From: Endozoicomonas sp. 8E
GTDB lineage: Bacteria; Pseudomonadota; Gammaproteobacteria; Pseudomonadales; Endozoicomonadaceae
Assembly (NCBI RefSeq): GCF_032883915.1
Contig: NZ_CP120717.1
Coordinates: forward strand, 7,313,918-7,377,917
DNA: 64,000 bases
Direction of reading: 5' to 3'
Below are positions 7,532 to 16,784 of the stretch, piece after piece. Position 1 is the stretch's first letter; every line of letters begins with the position of its first letter. A program made the translations under genes and the position numbers. The notes under the pieces were generated by a model. That model searched no databases, was not told the DNA's origin, and saw only the letters and a program-made list of their open reading frames with translations.

Positions 7532-9132
7532 TACTTAACATCCGGTGGTGTGGTGAAGGTGTGGTAAGGTGCCGGTGAAGGCAGGCTCCACTCCAGACCT
7601 TCTGCACCTTCCCAGCTTTGAGCCTTGGCTTTCTCGCCCCCCCTGATGCATTTGATCACGATAAACAGGAACAGCAGCTGCGTGGTTCCAAACATAAAGC
7701 CACCGATACTGGCAATCATGTTGAAGTCGGCAAATTGCAGGGCATAATCGGGAATGCGGCGAGGCATACCCGCCAGCCCGATAAAGTGCATCGGGAAGAA
7801 GGTCAGGTTCATTCCGATAAAGGACAGCCAGAAATGCGTCTTGCCCAACGTCTCGTCATACATATGGCCTGTCCATTTGGGCAACCAGTAATAGACTGCA
7901 GCAAAGATGGCAAAAATTGCGCCGGGTACCAGTACATAGTGGAAGTGAGCCACGACAAAATAGGTGTCATGATACTGGAAGTCAGCCGGAGCGATGGACA
8001 GCATCAGTCCAGAGAAACCACCAATGGTAAACAGCACCACAAAAGCAATACTGAAGAGCATGGGGGTTTCAAAGGTCATTGCCCCCCTGAACATGGTGGT
8101 AACCCAGTTAAAGACCTTCACACCGGTTGGCACAGCAATCAACATGGTGGCGTACATAAAGAACAGTTCTCCCACCAGCGGAATGCCCACGGTGAACATA
8201 TGGTGCGCCCAGACAATAAACGACAGAAAAGCAATACTTGCGGTGGCGTAGACCATTGAGGTGTAGCCAAACAGGGGTTTTCTGGCGAATGTTGGCAGAA
8301 TGGCTGACACAATCCCGAAAGAAGGCAGGATCATAATGTACACTTCCGGATGCCCGAAAAACCAGAATATATGCTGGAACAAAACAGGGTCACCACCACC
8401 GCCTGCATTAAAGAAACTGGTGCCAAAATGGATGTCCATCAACATCATGGTCACAGCACCGGCCAGAACCGGCATAACAGCAATCAGCAGATACGCTGTA
8501 ATCAGCCAGGTCCAGACAAACAAAGGCATCTTCATCATGGTCATGCCGGGTGCCCGCAGGTTCAGAATGGTGGCGATAATATTGATCGCCCCCATGATGG
8601 ACGAGATACCCAGCATGTGGATGGCAAAGATAAAGAAGGTGGTTGACGGCGGCCCGTAGGTAGTTGACAGCGGTGCGTAGAATGTCCACCCAAAGTTTGG
8701 ACCCCCGCCTTCCATAAACAGTGTACTGATCAGCATCACGGCAGCAAAAGGCAGAATCCAGAAACTCCAGTTATTCATTCTTGGCAGCGCCATGTCTGGC
8801 GCACCAATCATCAATGGAATCATCCAGTTAGCCAGGCCGACAAAGGCAGGCATGACCGCACCGAATACCATAATGAGACCGTGCATGGTGGTCATCTGGT
8901 TAAAGAAGCCGGGATCAACGATCTGCATTCCCGGCTGGAACAGTTCTGCCCGGATAACCATCGCCATAGCACCACCGGTCAGGAACATAATAAAACTGAA
9001 CCAGAGATACATAGTGCCAATATCTTTATGGTTCGTGGTCAGCACCCAGCGCATCAGCCCTCTGGCAGGACCGTGATGGTCATGATGCTCGTTTGGTTTT
9101 TCATTTGAACATGTGTCTGTCACAGCAGTCAT
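7531..9132 (-). CDS. coxA: Cytochrome c oxidase subunit I
   Basis: Catalytic subunit with heme a, heme a3 and CuB, reducing O2 and pumping protons. Seen in order: TTMHGLIMVFG (heme a ligand), the HPEVY motif with the CuB His and cross-linked Tyr (in WFFGHPEVYIMILPSFG), WAHHMFTVG (two CuB histidines), and VVAHFHYVLVPG (heme a3 and heme a ligands). About 12 membrane helices and roughly 533 residues, as usual. I place the start at the ATG at 9132, preceded by GAGG, rather than the in-frame GTG at 9147; the ribosome site lies in the end of coxB. It is tightly linked to coxB upstream and ctaG downstream. Confidence 0.97.
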   Translation of the reverse strand: MTAVTDTCSNEKPNEHHDHHGPARGLMRWVLTTNHKDIGTMYLWFSFIMFLTGGAMAMVIRAELFQPGMQIVDPGFFNQMTTMHGLIMVFGAVMPAFVGLANWMIPLMIGAPDMALPRMNNWSFWILPFAAVMLISTLFMEGGGPNFGWTFYAPLSTTYGPPSTTFFIFAIHMLGISSIMGAINIIATILNLRAPGMTMMKMPLFVWTWLITAYLLIAVMPVLAGAVTMMLMDIHFGTSFFNAGGGGDPVLFQHIFWFFGHPEVYIMILPSFGIVSAILPTFARKPLFGYTSMVYATASIAFLSFIVWAHHMFTVGIPLVGELFFMYATMLIAVPTGVKVFNWVTTMFRGAMTFETPMLFSIAFVVLFTIGGFSGLMLSIAPADFQYHDTYFVVAHFHYVLVPGAIFAIFAAVYYWLPKWTGHMYDETLGKTHFWLSFIGMNLTFFPMHFIGLAGMPRRIPDYALQFADFNMIASIGGFMFGTTQLLFLFIVIKCIRGGEKAKAQSWEGAEGLEWSLPSPAPYHTFTTPPDVK

Positions 9133-9143
9133 GGTTGCATTCC

Positions 9144-10358
9144 TCACAGTCCAGCCTGATGTGTATTGGTATTCGGCTCATTAGCCGTTGGCTTATTGAC
9201 GGCAGCGGACCCGCCTGAAGGTCCAGTACCTGCCGGTTTGTACTCCCCGGTATTCTTGTATTCCAGAACCTGTTTCGGCGTAACCAGATCACCGGTATTA
9301 TTGCCCCAGGCGTTTCTTTCGTAGGTAATGACTGCCGCCAGATCGACTTCACTCAACTGGGCAGCAAAGGCCTGCATGGCGGTACCCTTCTTGCCATTCA
9401 GCACAATGTCGATATGCGCTTTGACCTGATCTTTCTCAACGGCCATTTTTGATCCCTTGAGGGCAGGAAACAGCGGCGGCATACCCTCACCATTGACCTG
9501 GTGACAGGCCGCACAGACTCTTTCGTAAGTGTTTTTGCCGCGCTCCATCAGCTCAGCCATAGTCCAGTTTTTACTGGTTAACTCACGCTCTTTAGCAGCC
9601 AGTGTTTTCTTCTCCGACAACCAGTCTTCATAGTCTTCAGGTGACCTGACATCCACTACAATGGGCATAAAACCATGATCCTTCCCACACAGTTCTGCAC
9701 ATTGACCACGATAAATTCCGGGACGTTCGACGTTGGTCCAGGCTTCGTTAATAAAGCCGGGAATAGCATCCCGTTTAACGGCGAATGAAGGTACCCACCA
9801 TGAATGAATAACATCCGCAGCAGTCACCAGGAAACGGATCTTTTTACCCGCAGGCAATACCAGTGGTTCGTCCACTTCCAGAAGATAGTTGGGGTCTTTG
9901 CTGCGAACGTTATAAATCTGTTCCGGTGTTGTTTTGAGATTACTGAAGAAGGACACTCCTTCTCCCAGATACTCGTACTGCCACTTCCATTGATACCCGG
10001 TAATTTTGATATCAATTTCAGCTTCATCCGTATCGTAGATATCAATCAGTGTTTTTGTTGCCGGAATCGCCATAGCCACCAGAATTAAGAGAGGAATGGT
10101 CGTCCACAGTATTTCAACAATCGTACTTTCATGGAAAGGATGGGGCTTGACGCCTCTTGATTTACGGTGCATGAAAATGGAGTAAAACATAACACCGAAG
10201 ACCACAATGCCAATGACCACACAGATAATAAATATGGTCATATGCAAGTCGTAAACCGAACGACTGACTGCCGTAACCCCCTCAGTCATATTGACTTTCC
10301 AATCAGCCAACAGACGACCGGGAATCAAAAAACCTGATAGTGTGGTCAGAAAAACCAA
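9144..10358 (-). CDS. coxB: Cytochrome c oxidase subunit II with fused cytochrome c domain
   Basis: Subunit II receives electrons at a binuclear CuA centre. Seen: a signal sequence ending near LLAD, two membrane helices (YDLHMTIFIICVVIGIVVFG; EILWTTIPLLILVAMAIP), the CuA ligands in HSWWVPSF and QCAELCGKDHGFM, and a C-terminal heme-binding CAACHQ with a later Met, which makes this a caa3-type subunit. A low-complexity Pro/Asn/Thr tail follows. The start is uncertain: no ATG precedes the signal sequence at a sensible place. I use the TTG at 10358 (404 residues) because it gives a normal signal peptide; the frame stays open to 10637. First gene of the cox operon. Confidence 0.93.
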   Translation of the reverse strand: MVFLTTLSGFLIPGRLLADWKVNMTEGVTAVSRSVYDLHMTIFIICVVIGIVVFGVMFYSIFMHRKSRGVKPHPFHESTIVEILWTTIPLLILVAMAIPATKTLIDIYDTDEAEIDIKITGYQWKWQYEYLGEGVSFFSNLKTTPEQIYNVRSKDPNYLLEVDEPLVLPAGKKIRFLVTAADVIHSWWVPSFAVKRDAIPGFINEAWTNVERPGIYRGQCAELCGKDHGFMPIVVDVRSPEDYEDWLSEKKTLAAKERELTSKNWTMAELMERGKNTYERVCAACHQVNGEGMPPLFPALKGSKMAVEKDQVKAHIDIVLNGKKGTAMQAFAAQLSEVDLAAVITYERNAWGNNTGDLVTPKQVLEYKNTGEYKPAGTGPSGGSAAVNKPTANEPNTNTHQAGL

Positions 10359-11597
10359 GAAGTATTGACCGGCTCCCCCGGAATTGATGAAAGAGAATCG
10401 TACCCTGGAAGTTAAACAAGTGGAGGAAACCAAAACTTTTCTCGATCCGAGCGACAATAACGACCGGACTATTCGAAAAATGGCTCCATACCGGAACCCC
10501 GCCACTGGCAACATCCGGGATGGGCGATATTTACCGCTCATGCTTTTCGTCCCGCTCATGGCAGTTTTTATCAAAAGAAAGAGAGCTAGTGCGTGCTGCA
10601 TCATTCCCTTACATCCCCTGACTGTCCGCCCAGACAAGGCGGTGACTTATTATTATTGTTGAGCAGACCCAAGTCTTGCTTTCAGAGGCGATGGGGCAGT
10701 GAGCACTGAGATCCGGACACCCCGGAGTAGTGCTTACTGACTTGACTAATTGTCGCTACCGGATAGGAGCCACACAGCATCTTGCCAGAAAAACTGCGAT
10801 GCACTTTAACCATCAGAGCTAACTACCAGAGCTGCTGATTTACAGAGATTTCAGCCAACCGTCTACCTGTTATTTCTTTTTCGTCGTGGAGAAAAAAACA
10901 ACCCGGCTGAGGCTATCTGCGGAAAGCCAAAGTGCCAATATTCAATCGCAAGAGAGCGCTAAGCAACCGACAACGTCATACTACTTCGGACCCAGCCTGC
11001 AAAAACTACTGCACAGGAACACCCTGCAAATAACAATACCCGTGAGACGCATTGATTGATACATTCAGTCTGACAATGATCGCTCATCAAGTATAGTCCC
11101 AGAACCCCATTAAACAACATGATTGCACAAAATGAAAAGAGCCTTGTCAAAAAATATCTCTACTGAAAAATAGTCACTTGTCGTTTAAAATAAGGTAACG
11201 GAAATTTAATGGAAAGAATACTTGTTCAGACTTCTTTTCGATCACTCTTATTGAGCCTGCACAACTTTATGACGCCTATCATGGATACAAACATCCATTC
11301 AGCATCTTAACGATGTTTTTATTACACCTTGAAGTGGGCTCATCAGAACCAACTTTTAAAGCCTGTTTAAGCATATGTAGTGCGTCATTTTTTTGACTGC
11401 ACAAGCACTTGCACTTTTTCATTTTTATCGTGATTTACAGTCTTTTTTAAATTCTAATTTAATGAATAAAAGATCTTCTTATTATGAAAAAGAGGTATTT
11501 AAAAAAGCTTGAGTTCTTATTTGCACTATGGTCTTTTTAACACCTTCAAGGTGGCGTTGCAGTACCCAAATTAATAGCAACCGCAACGGAGACAATC
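10359..11597. other. Long non-coding stretch between coxB and the 216-residue protein
   Basis: About 1.2 kb between two divergent genes. It must hold the cox operon promoter (minus strand) and the promoter of the plus-strand gene at 11598, but I cannot place either with confidence; a TTGACA hexamer on the minus strand near 11137 is one candidate. The right part (11160-11560) is AT-rich. The only open frame of note is a 63-codon minus-strand one at 10959-11150 with two weakly hydrophobic stretches and many cysteines, for which I see no family. No RNA gene or repeat recognised. Confidence 0.5.
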
Positions 11598-12248
11598 ATG
11601 GACGTAGAGGCAATTAATCATCTGATCGATTGTGCCCGAAAGCACGAAGAGGGCTCAAGCCACCTTCAGTCGCTTGTCTGTCAACAGGTGGAGCAGTTGC
11701 ACCACACAATCGAACTTCCCGACGACATGGCCAGTGAGACACTGCTGAAGTTTGCAGTTGAATACATTGATCATGTACCTGACTTTCTTGAAGCGCTGGA
11801 TCAGGCTTCAAAGGAACTGGACATTGAGGCTTTCATTTCCCCTTTTCTAAGCATTGCCGAAGAGAACTTTCTGGCACCGGTTCTGCAATCCCAGAATAAT
11901 GTGGGACTGTTTGATCTGCTGGATAAAGCCTACTTTACTCATCGACTGATTGAGGAAGTAAACGACAGTTACCTATCTCGAATCGGCTCTCCCCTGATCC
12001 CGATGAACATGACCTGGGCCAACCTGATCATTCATGCCATTCTGGGTGAAGAGTTTGGCAATGAGCTGGACAAAATCGTTGAGCAGACGGTCAGGCACAT
12101 GATTCGTTCGCAGGAGCTCTATAACGATCGCATGTTCAAGGATTTCGTCAACAACCGCAATCCGGAGCAGTGGGTAACGACCTGGTCAAAATGGAATTGC
12201 CTGTCCAGCCGTATGGGTATTGAACTGAAGTTTACGTCAGCAGCCTGA
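11598..12248 (+). CDS. Conserved-looking hypothetical protein, 216 residues
   Basis: I do not recognise the family. The product is soluble, acidic and predicted mostly helical, with no signal peptide or membrane segment. It is rich in His and Glu in its first 30 residues (CARKHEEGSSH, EQLHHTIELPDD) and has several Trp near the C-terminus (EQWVTTWSKWN). A clear ribosome site (GGAG) precedes the ATG by 9 bp and codon use matches neighbouring housekeeping genes, so it is very likely real. It is divergent from coxB across a 1.2 kb gap and is followed 40 bp downstream by an IS607 element. A hypothetical gene also precedes coxB in pseudomonads, but I cannot say they are the same. Confidence 0.75.
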   Translation: MDVEAINHLIDCARKHEEGSSHLQSLVCQQVEQLHHTIELPDDMASETLLKFAVEYIDHVPDFLEALDQASKELDIEAFISPFLSIAEENFLAPVLQSQNNVGLFDLLDKAYFTHRLIEEVNDSYLSRIGSPLIPMNMTWANLIIHAILGEEFGNELDKIVEQTVRHMIRSQELYNDRMFKDFVNNRNPEQWVTTWSKWNCLSSRMGIELKFTSAA

Positions 12249-12343
12249 TCCGGGACACTGACGATGAAGTAGACGTTAATGCGGAGGACTCTTGATTAAA
12301 ACCGCAACGAGCGCAACGCTCGCTGTTATGGCTAAGGTTCAAG

Positions 12344-13618
12344 CTACCTTGTCAAACACTTAAGAAAGACATTTCTGGCACCGTTGATATCACGATCAAC
12401 GGTGAAGCCCTCACCCTTAATAACCTTGGAAGAACCTAATTTTTCGTCAATGGTCCCGCTCCATGATCGAGTCTTGGATGTATAGGCTTCGTTGCAATCA
12501 ACTACATGCTTTCCATACTTTTTTGCGTACCACTTAAGCCGCTTTTTGAATTGGTAGTGATTGAGGTCAAGCATCTGGCGGCAGGTGTTACGGCGAATGG
12601 TGCGAACCTTCTTATCTTTGCGTGTGACCATACCTCTTGTCTCAAAGGTTGGCAAAAATACAACGTCGTAGTTCGACACCAGCTCGAACGCCAGCCGGTT
12701 ATGCAGATCAAGAACAATGTCATCCTTTTTGCATTTCAGCCGGTCAATTTCCCTGTTGAAATGAATAATCCGATCTCTTGTCCACTGGGGCATGTCGGGG
12801 AACTTAACGCCCTTCTGCGTGTTCAGGATTTTTTGCTTTTGACTGATCAAGCTGTCCACTTGTTTCATCAGTGGGAACAGCTTTGTTTTTGCAACGTTAT
12901 CACCCGCTATCAATGCCTCTTTTTCGCTGTAGCACGTGGCAAAGGTGCGAACTCCGGGGTCAACTCCAACGCATCTAACCTTCCCTTGGATTTCGGGATT
13001 TAGCTCAATATGTTGTTGAACCTGAATGAACCAGCGACCTTTGTCATAGGTTATGACACAAGACTTGCCAATCGCTTCTGCTGGCACATCTTCTGTCAGG
13101 TGAATCTTGCCAAGAGCCTGTACGCAGGGATTTAATCCCTTTGGCAAACGGTCAATAGAGAATGAGTGCCTGCTACCTTTGCGGCTTTTGAAACTGATTT
13201 CTGCAAAGCCCTCTTTAGCTCCCTTGAGCTTCTTGTTGTGCTCGCAGACCGCTTTGAATGTGGTCGCTGCCGCCAGTGTTCCATTATCAGAAACAAGCGA
13301 GTTATAAGCCCTGCCACTTTCTTTTTGCTCTTGCTTCACTTGAGCTTTAATGGCAGGTCGCATGTTGATGAATTTTCCGCTGGCATCTTTATAGTCATCG
13401 TTGCGGAAACGCTCAACAGCAAGGTTGTACGACCTGCGATAGAGTATCAGGGCATCGTGATAGGCTTGCTTATTCTCTGGGTAAAACCTGATCTTTTTTG
13501 ACGCTACTATCTTTGCGTCTTTTAGCAGATCGCTTCCCGTAGTGGCTATTGCAGAATGAGGTAATGAAACCGATAAGCTCTTGGGTGTCAAATGACTCAC
13601 TGGCGTTATCCGGGTCAT
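12344..13618 (-). CDS. tnpB: TnpB RuvC-like RNA-guided nuclease of IS607 element (copy 1)
   Basis: TnpB proteins of IS200/605 and IS607 elements are RNA-guided DNA nucleases, ancestors of Cas12. The three RuvC acidic sites are visible: VGVDPGVRTFAT (Asp), FLPTFETRGMV (Glu) and DRDINGARN (Asp). The zinc-ribbon cysteines normally between the last two (CxxC pairs after AYTSKT) are absent: the segment reads AYTSKTRSWSG. The open frame extends upstream to 13933 but that part is an out-of-frame reading of tnpA, so I start at ATG 13618, giving 424 residues. It overlaps the tnpA 3' end. A guide RNA would be expected to run from the end of tnpB across the left boundary near 12289. Confidence 0.85.
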   Translation of the reverse strand: MTRITPVSHLTPKSLSVSLPHSAIATTGSDLLKDAKIVASKKIRFYPENKQAYHDALILYRRSYNLAVERFRNDDYKDASGKFINMRPAIKAQVKQEQKESGRAYNSLVSDNGTLAAATTFKAVCEHNKKLKGAKEGFAEISFKSRKGSRHSFSIDRLPKGLNPCVQALGKIHLTEDVPAEAIGKSCVITYDKGRWFIQVQQHIELNPEIQGKVRCVGVDPGVRTFATCYSEKEALIAGDNVAKTKLFPLMKQVDSLISQKQKILNTQKGVKFPDMPQWTRDRIIHFNREIDRLKCKKDDIVLDLHNRLAFELVSNYDVVFLPTFETRGMVTRKDKKVRTIRRNTCRQMLDLNHYQFKKRLKWYAKKYGKHVVDCNEAYTSKTRSWSGTIDEKLGSSKVIKGEGFTVDRDINGARNVFLKCLTR

Positions 13619-14036
13619 CCAAAACCTCGATGTGTCCTCCCGATAATTCAACAAGCCATTTGATGAGTCCAAACCCTGATCGGGCAAGTCGATCTTTTGT
13701 GGCAACCACAATATGGGTTGGATTTCCGCACACCGCTGATTCCAGAATGGTTTGCAGTCCTTTTCGCTTAAAGTTGAAAGCACTGGCAATGTCGCTGATA
13801 AATTCTGCGTCAGGATGTTTTTGGAGTAAGATATGCTTTCGCGTGTCGATGCTGGATTTTTGCTTTCCAGAACTGACTCTTGCATAGCATATCTTCCTTT
13901 ACTGGCTAATGAATATGCGGAAGTGACCACCACTGGTTTGCTTCACTTTTTCGTAGTGACCGCTTTCGATCTTGCGCCTCATAGTTTGGCTGGTTACGCC
14001 TTCAATCTTGGCTAGCTTTGTAGTTGAACCCCACAA
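13470..14036 (-). pseudogene. tnpA: IS607 serine recombinase TnpA, interrupted by an in-frame TAA
   Basis: Two blocks lie in one frame. The first is a MerR-like DNA-binding block (LAKIEGVTSQTMRRKIESGH, then TSGGHFRIF). The second is a serine-recombinase catalytic block starting ICYARVSSGKQ (catalytic Ser in the YARVSS motif), continuing THIVVATKDRLARSGF and ending VLPRE. A TAA at 13899-13901 separates them exactly at the linker. No ATG, GTG or TTG lies between the TAA and the catalytic Ser, so the catalytic domain cannot be made separately. Either the gene is dead or the stop is read through. Start taken as TTG at 14036, since no ATG precedes the first helix inside the element. The same TAA occurs in copy 2. 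Confidence 0.8.
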
Positions 14037-14210
14037 GATAAATTCACCTTTTGACGATTTATCTTGTGTCTGGCGTAATTGATTTTGCGATTGTTGCAAT
14101 TTTATTTGACTGTATTTGAACATCGCTTGTTAAACTCCAATAGCCATGGCGCATTTGCAAAGCAGCACAGCTGGGAAGGTTTATCATAACATCTGATTTC
14201 GAACTCAGGG

Positions 14211-14462
14211 TTATTGATCCAGTATTCTTACGATCTGAACAGCGCTGTCCTTTTTAGCATCATCATCCGACTTCCTGTCTTCTGGGGAGACCCTCGTCAC
14301 TGGTGGTTTCCCCGCAAGAGAAGGGTCTTTTTCCATCACATCCGAATAATGGCATTCCACGCACTCGCGATAGTTTTCACCGTTCTCGGTGTACATCCTC
14401 ACCGAATCCTGCTGACCACAGGATGGGCAGACGGCTCCGGCAATAAATCTTTTCGTAGTCAT
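14211..14462 (-). CDS. yheV: YheV-like zinc-ribbon protein
   Basis: An 83-residue protein starting MTTKRFIAGAVCPSCGQQD with a second cysteine set CVECHYSD about 20 residues later; CPxCG...CxxCH is a zinc ribbon. The C-terminus is charged (SPEDRKSDDDAKKD). This matches the YheV family of putative metal-binding proteins, often beside prlC in pseudomonads, as here. I start at the ATG at 14462 because the frame upstream of it lacks family features. Function unknown. Confidence 0.8.
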   Translation of the reverse strand: MTTKRFIAGAVCPSCGQQDSVRMYTENGENYRECVECHYSDVMEKDPSLAGKPPVTRVSPEDRKSDDDAKKDSAVQIVRILDQ

Positions 14463-14578
14463 AGCTCTGAGGCCTACAGGGCACAGGTGCCGTAGGGCAT
14501 AGATACCCACAGCACATAAAGAAATACCAGGACCCCGAGATCCCATGATCTCAGAGCCTTTCACTCAAAGTTCTCTTT

Positions 14579-16627
14579 TCAGGCAGAGATACCCGAATGG
14601 CGCAACAGAGCATCCACTTCTGGCTCTCGGCCACGGAAATTTACAAACAGCTCCATGGGCTCAGCGGAACCGCCTTTTTCCAGAATTTCATGCAGGAAAG
14701 ACTCACCGGTCTGGCGGTTGAATATACCCTCTTCTTCAAATCGGGAGAAGGCATCCGCTGACAACACCTCAGCCCATTTGTAGCTGTAGTAGCCCGCCGC
14801 ATACCCCCCCGCAAAGATATGACTGAAGCCATGCTGGAAACGATTGAAGGCCGGAGGAATAACTACAGAGACCTGGCTGCGAACTTCATCCAATACCGCC
14901 TGAACCGTTTTCCCTTCACTCTCGCTGTTTGAGAAGTCTTTATGCAGTTTGAAATCAAACAGTGAAAACTCCAGCTGACGCACCATCATCATGGCGGACT
15001 GGAAGTTTTTAGCGGCCAGTAATTTATCCAGTTTATCTTTAGGCAGAGGCTCGCCTGTTTCAAAATGGCCGGAGATCAACGCCAGACCTTCTTCTTCCCA
15101 GCACCAATTCTCAAGAAACTGGCTGGGCAGCTCGACTGCATCCCAGGCTACGCCATTGATTCCGGATACGGCAGAGTAATCGACCCGGGTCAGCACATGA
15201 TGCAGACCGTGACCAAACTCATGGAACAGGGTCACAACTTCGTCATGGGTCAGCAGGGCAGGCTGGTTACCAACGGGTGGTGTGAAGTTGCAAGTGAGGT
15301 AGGCCACTGGTAGCTGAACTTTGTCGCCAATCCTGCGACGCACCCGGCACTCACCCATCCAGGCACCGCCCCGCTTGTGTTCACGGGCATAAAGATCGAG
15401 GTAGAAACGACCAATCACTTCGCCATCGCGAATAACATTGAAGAAGCCAACATCTTTGTGCCAGGTTTCAACGTCGGTGACCTTGTCAAAGGTAATTCCG
15501 AATAGGCGTTGCACGACAGAGAACATGCCATTCACTACTTTTTCTGACGGAAACCAGGGACGCAACTCTTCCTGAGAAATAGCGTAGCGCTGCTGCCTGA
15601 GCTTCTCGCCGTAGTAGCCAATGTCCCAGGCCTGCAAATCTTCAGCACCGTGTTCTGCTTTGGCAAAGGCTTTCAGTTCATTCAGTTCTTTTTCTGCCTG
15701 AGGCTTGCTCTTACTGGCCAGATCTTCCAGAAACGCAACGACCTTGTCAGTGGAGTCAGCCATTTTGGTCGCCAATGAGTATTCTGCATAGTTGTTGAAA
15801 CCCAGCAGTTCGGCCAGCTCCTGACGCAGCTTGAGGATTTCATTAATGTTGTCTGAATTATCAAATTCACCCGCATTCGGACCCTGGTCTGATGCACGGG
15901 TACTGAATGCCGTATAAACCTCTTCCCGTAATTCACGATTGTCTGCATAGGTGATCACCGGGAAATAGCTCGGAAAATCCAGATTCAGCATCCAGCCTTC
16001 GCTGTGACCTTTGGACTCTGCCAGCTGTCTGGCGCCTGCCAATGCGGATTCAGGCAGGCCGACGAGCTCTGATTCATCGGTAATCAGTTTGGACCAGGCC
16101 ATGGTGGCATCCAGAACATTGTCAGAAAACTTACTGGTCAGTTCAGAAAGGCGTTTCTGAATGTCGCCGTAGCGGGCTTTTTCCTCCTGGGGCAGGGCAA
16201 CACCTGCCAGTTTGAAATCCCGCAGATTATCGGTAATGACTTTTTTCTGAGCCTTATCCAGATTTTCGAACCCGGCTGACTCGGACAGCTTCAGATAGGC
16301 CTGATAGAGATCCTGATTCTGACCCAGCCGTGTTGAATATTCGGAAAGCAGGGGAAGACAGGCATTGTAAGCATCTCTTAATTCATCGGTATTCACAACA
16401 GCATTCATATGACCCACCGGAGACCAGGCCTGATTAAGCCTGTCTCCCAGACTGTCCATGGGTTCCTGAAGCGTCTTCCAGCTGAACGTTAGATTTTTAT
16501 CTGCCAGAAGTGCGTCTACCGCTTGCTCACTTTCGGCAATAATGGTCTCTACAGCCGGTTTTATATGCTCTGGTTTAATCTTGGCAAAAGGAGGCAGTTC
16601 GCAGGTTTCCAGCAGTGGGTTGCTCAT
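14579..16627 (-). CDS. prlC: Oligopeptidase A (M3-family zinc metallopeptidase)
   Basis: Cytosolic metallo-oligopeptidase that degrades short peptides, including cleaved signal peptides. The 682-residue product is the normal length. The zinc motif HEFGHGLHH is present near residue 470 (in VVTLFHEFGHGLHHVL), preceded by LTCNFTPP and followed by GINGVAWDAVELPSQFLENW, which supplies the downstream Glu ligand region. The N-terminus NPLLETCELPPFAKIKPEHI is typical. It starts 103 bp from the end of IS607 copy 2, which separates it from the carbonic-anhydrase-like gene; its promoter must lie in that short gap or in the element. Confidence 0.96.
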   Translation of the reverse strand: MSNPLLETCELPPFAKIKPEHIKPAVETIIAESEQAVDALLADKNLTFSWKTLQEPMDSLGDRLNQAWSPVGHMNAVVNTDELRDAYNACLPLLSEYSTRLGQNQDLYQAYLKLSESAGFENLDKAQKKVITDNLRDFKLAGVALPQEEKARYGDIQKRLSELTSKFSDNVLDATMAWSKLITDESELVGLPESALAGARQLAESKGHSEGWMLNLDFPSYFPVITYADNRELREEVYTAFSTRASDQGPNAGEFDNSDNINEILKLRQELAELLGFNNYAEYSLATKMADSTDKVVAFLEDLASKSKPQAEKELNELKAFAKAEHGAEDLQAWDIGYYGEKLRQQRYAISQEELRPWFPSEKVVNGMFSVVQRLFGITFDKVTDVETWHKDVGFFNVIRDGEVIGRFYLDLYAREHKRGGAWMGECRVRRRIGDKVQLPVAYLTCNFTPPVGNQPALLTHDEVVTLFHEFGHGLHHVLTRVDYSAVSGINGVAWDAVELPSQFLENWCWEEEGLALISGHFETGEPLPKDKLDKLLAAKNFQSAMMMVRQLEFSLFDFKLHKDFSNSESEGKTVQAVLDEVRSQVSVVIPPAFNRFQHGFSHIFAGGYAAGYYSYKWAEVLSADAFSRFEEEGIFNRQTGESFLHEILEKGGSAEPMELFVNFRGREPEVDALLRHSGISA

Positions 16628-16784
16628 AATTCAGATGCTCGCTGTTTATTGTCCAAACTGATCGTTCTTGTTATGTCTATGGGTGCAGGATTATCGGTTT
16701 TCAAGGACAATGCAATACTTGAAAGCGTTCTCTTGATTAAAACCGCAACGAGCGCAACACTCGCTGTAATGGCCAAGGTTCAAG

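Larger units (their letters stand above)
12289..14116 (-). mobile_element. IS607-family insertion sequence, copy 1 (tnpA-tnpB)
   Basis: Boundaries come from comparing this copy with copy 2 (16730-19459): identity starts at CTCTTGATTAAAACC on the left and stops after TGACTGTATT on the right. Length is 1828 bp. It encodes a serine-recombinase TnpA (interrupted by a stop codon) and a TnpB RuvC-like nuclease, the IS607 arrangement. No terminal inverted repeats or target duplications, as expected for this family. Near the right end is an 11-bp inverted repeat (ACAAGATAAAT at 14033-14043 with its complement at 14057-14067). It sits between the 216-residue gene and yheV. Confidence 0.88.

Noticed and set aside
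10959..11150. 63-codon minus-strand frame with Cys-rich hydrophobic stretches
   Set aside because: No ribosome site, no family, not linked to the cox operon closely enough to claim.
13619..13933. N-terminal 105 codons of the long tnpB frame
   Set aside because: They are an out-of-frame reading of tnpA; the serine-recombinase sequence is in another frame of the same DNA.
16690..16730. Possible lost 5' end of DUF4160 left of IS607 copy 2 (text resembling GTTTTCAAGGACAATG)
   Set aside because: Short similarity to the DUF4160 start, but the following bases do not continue the gene; chance cannot be excluded.
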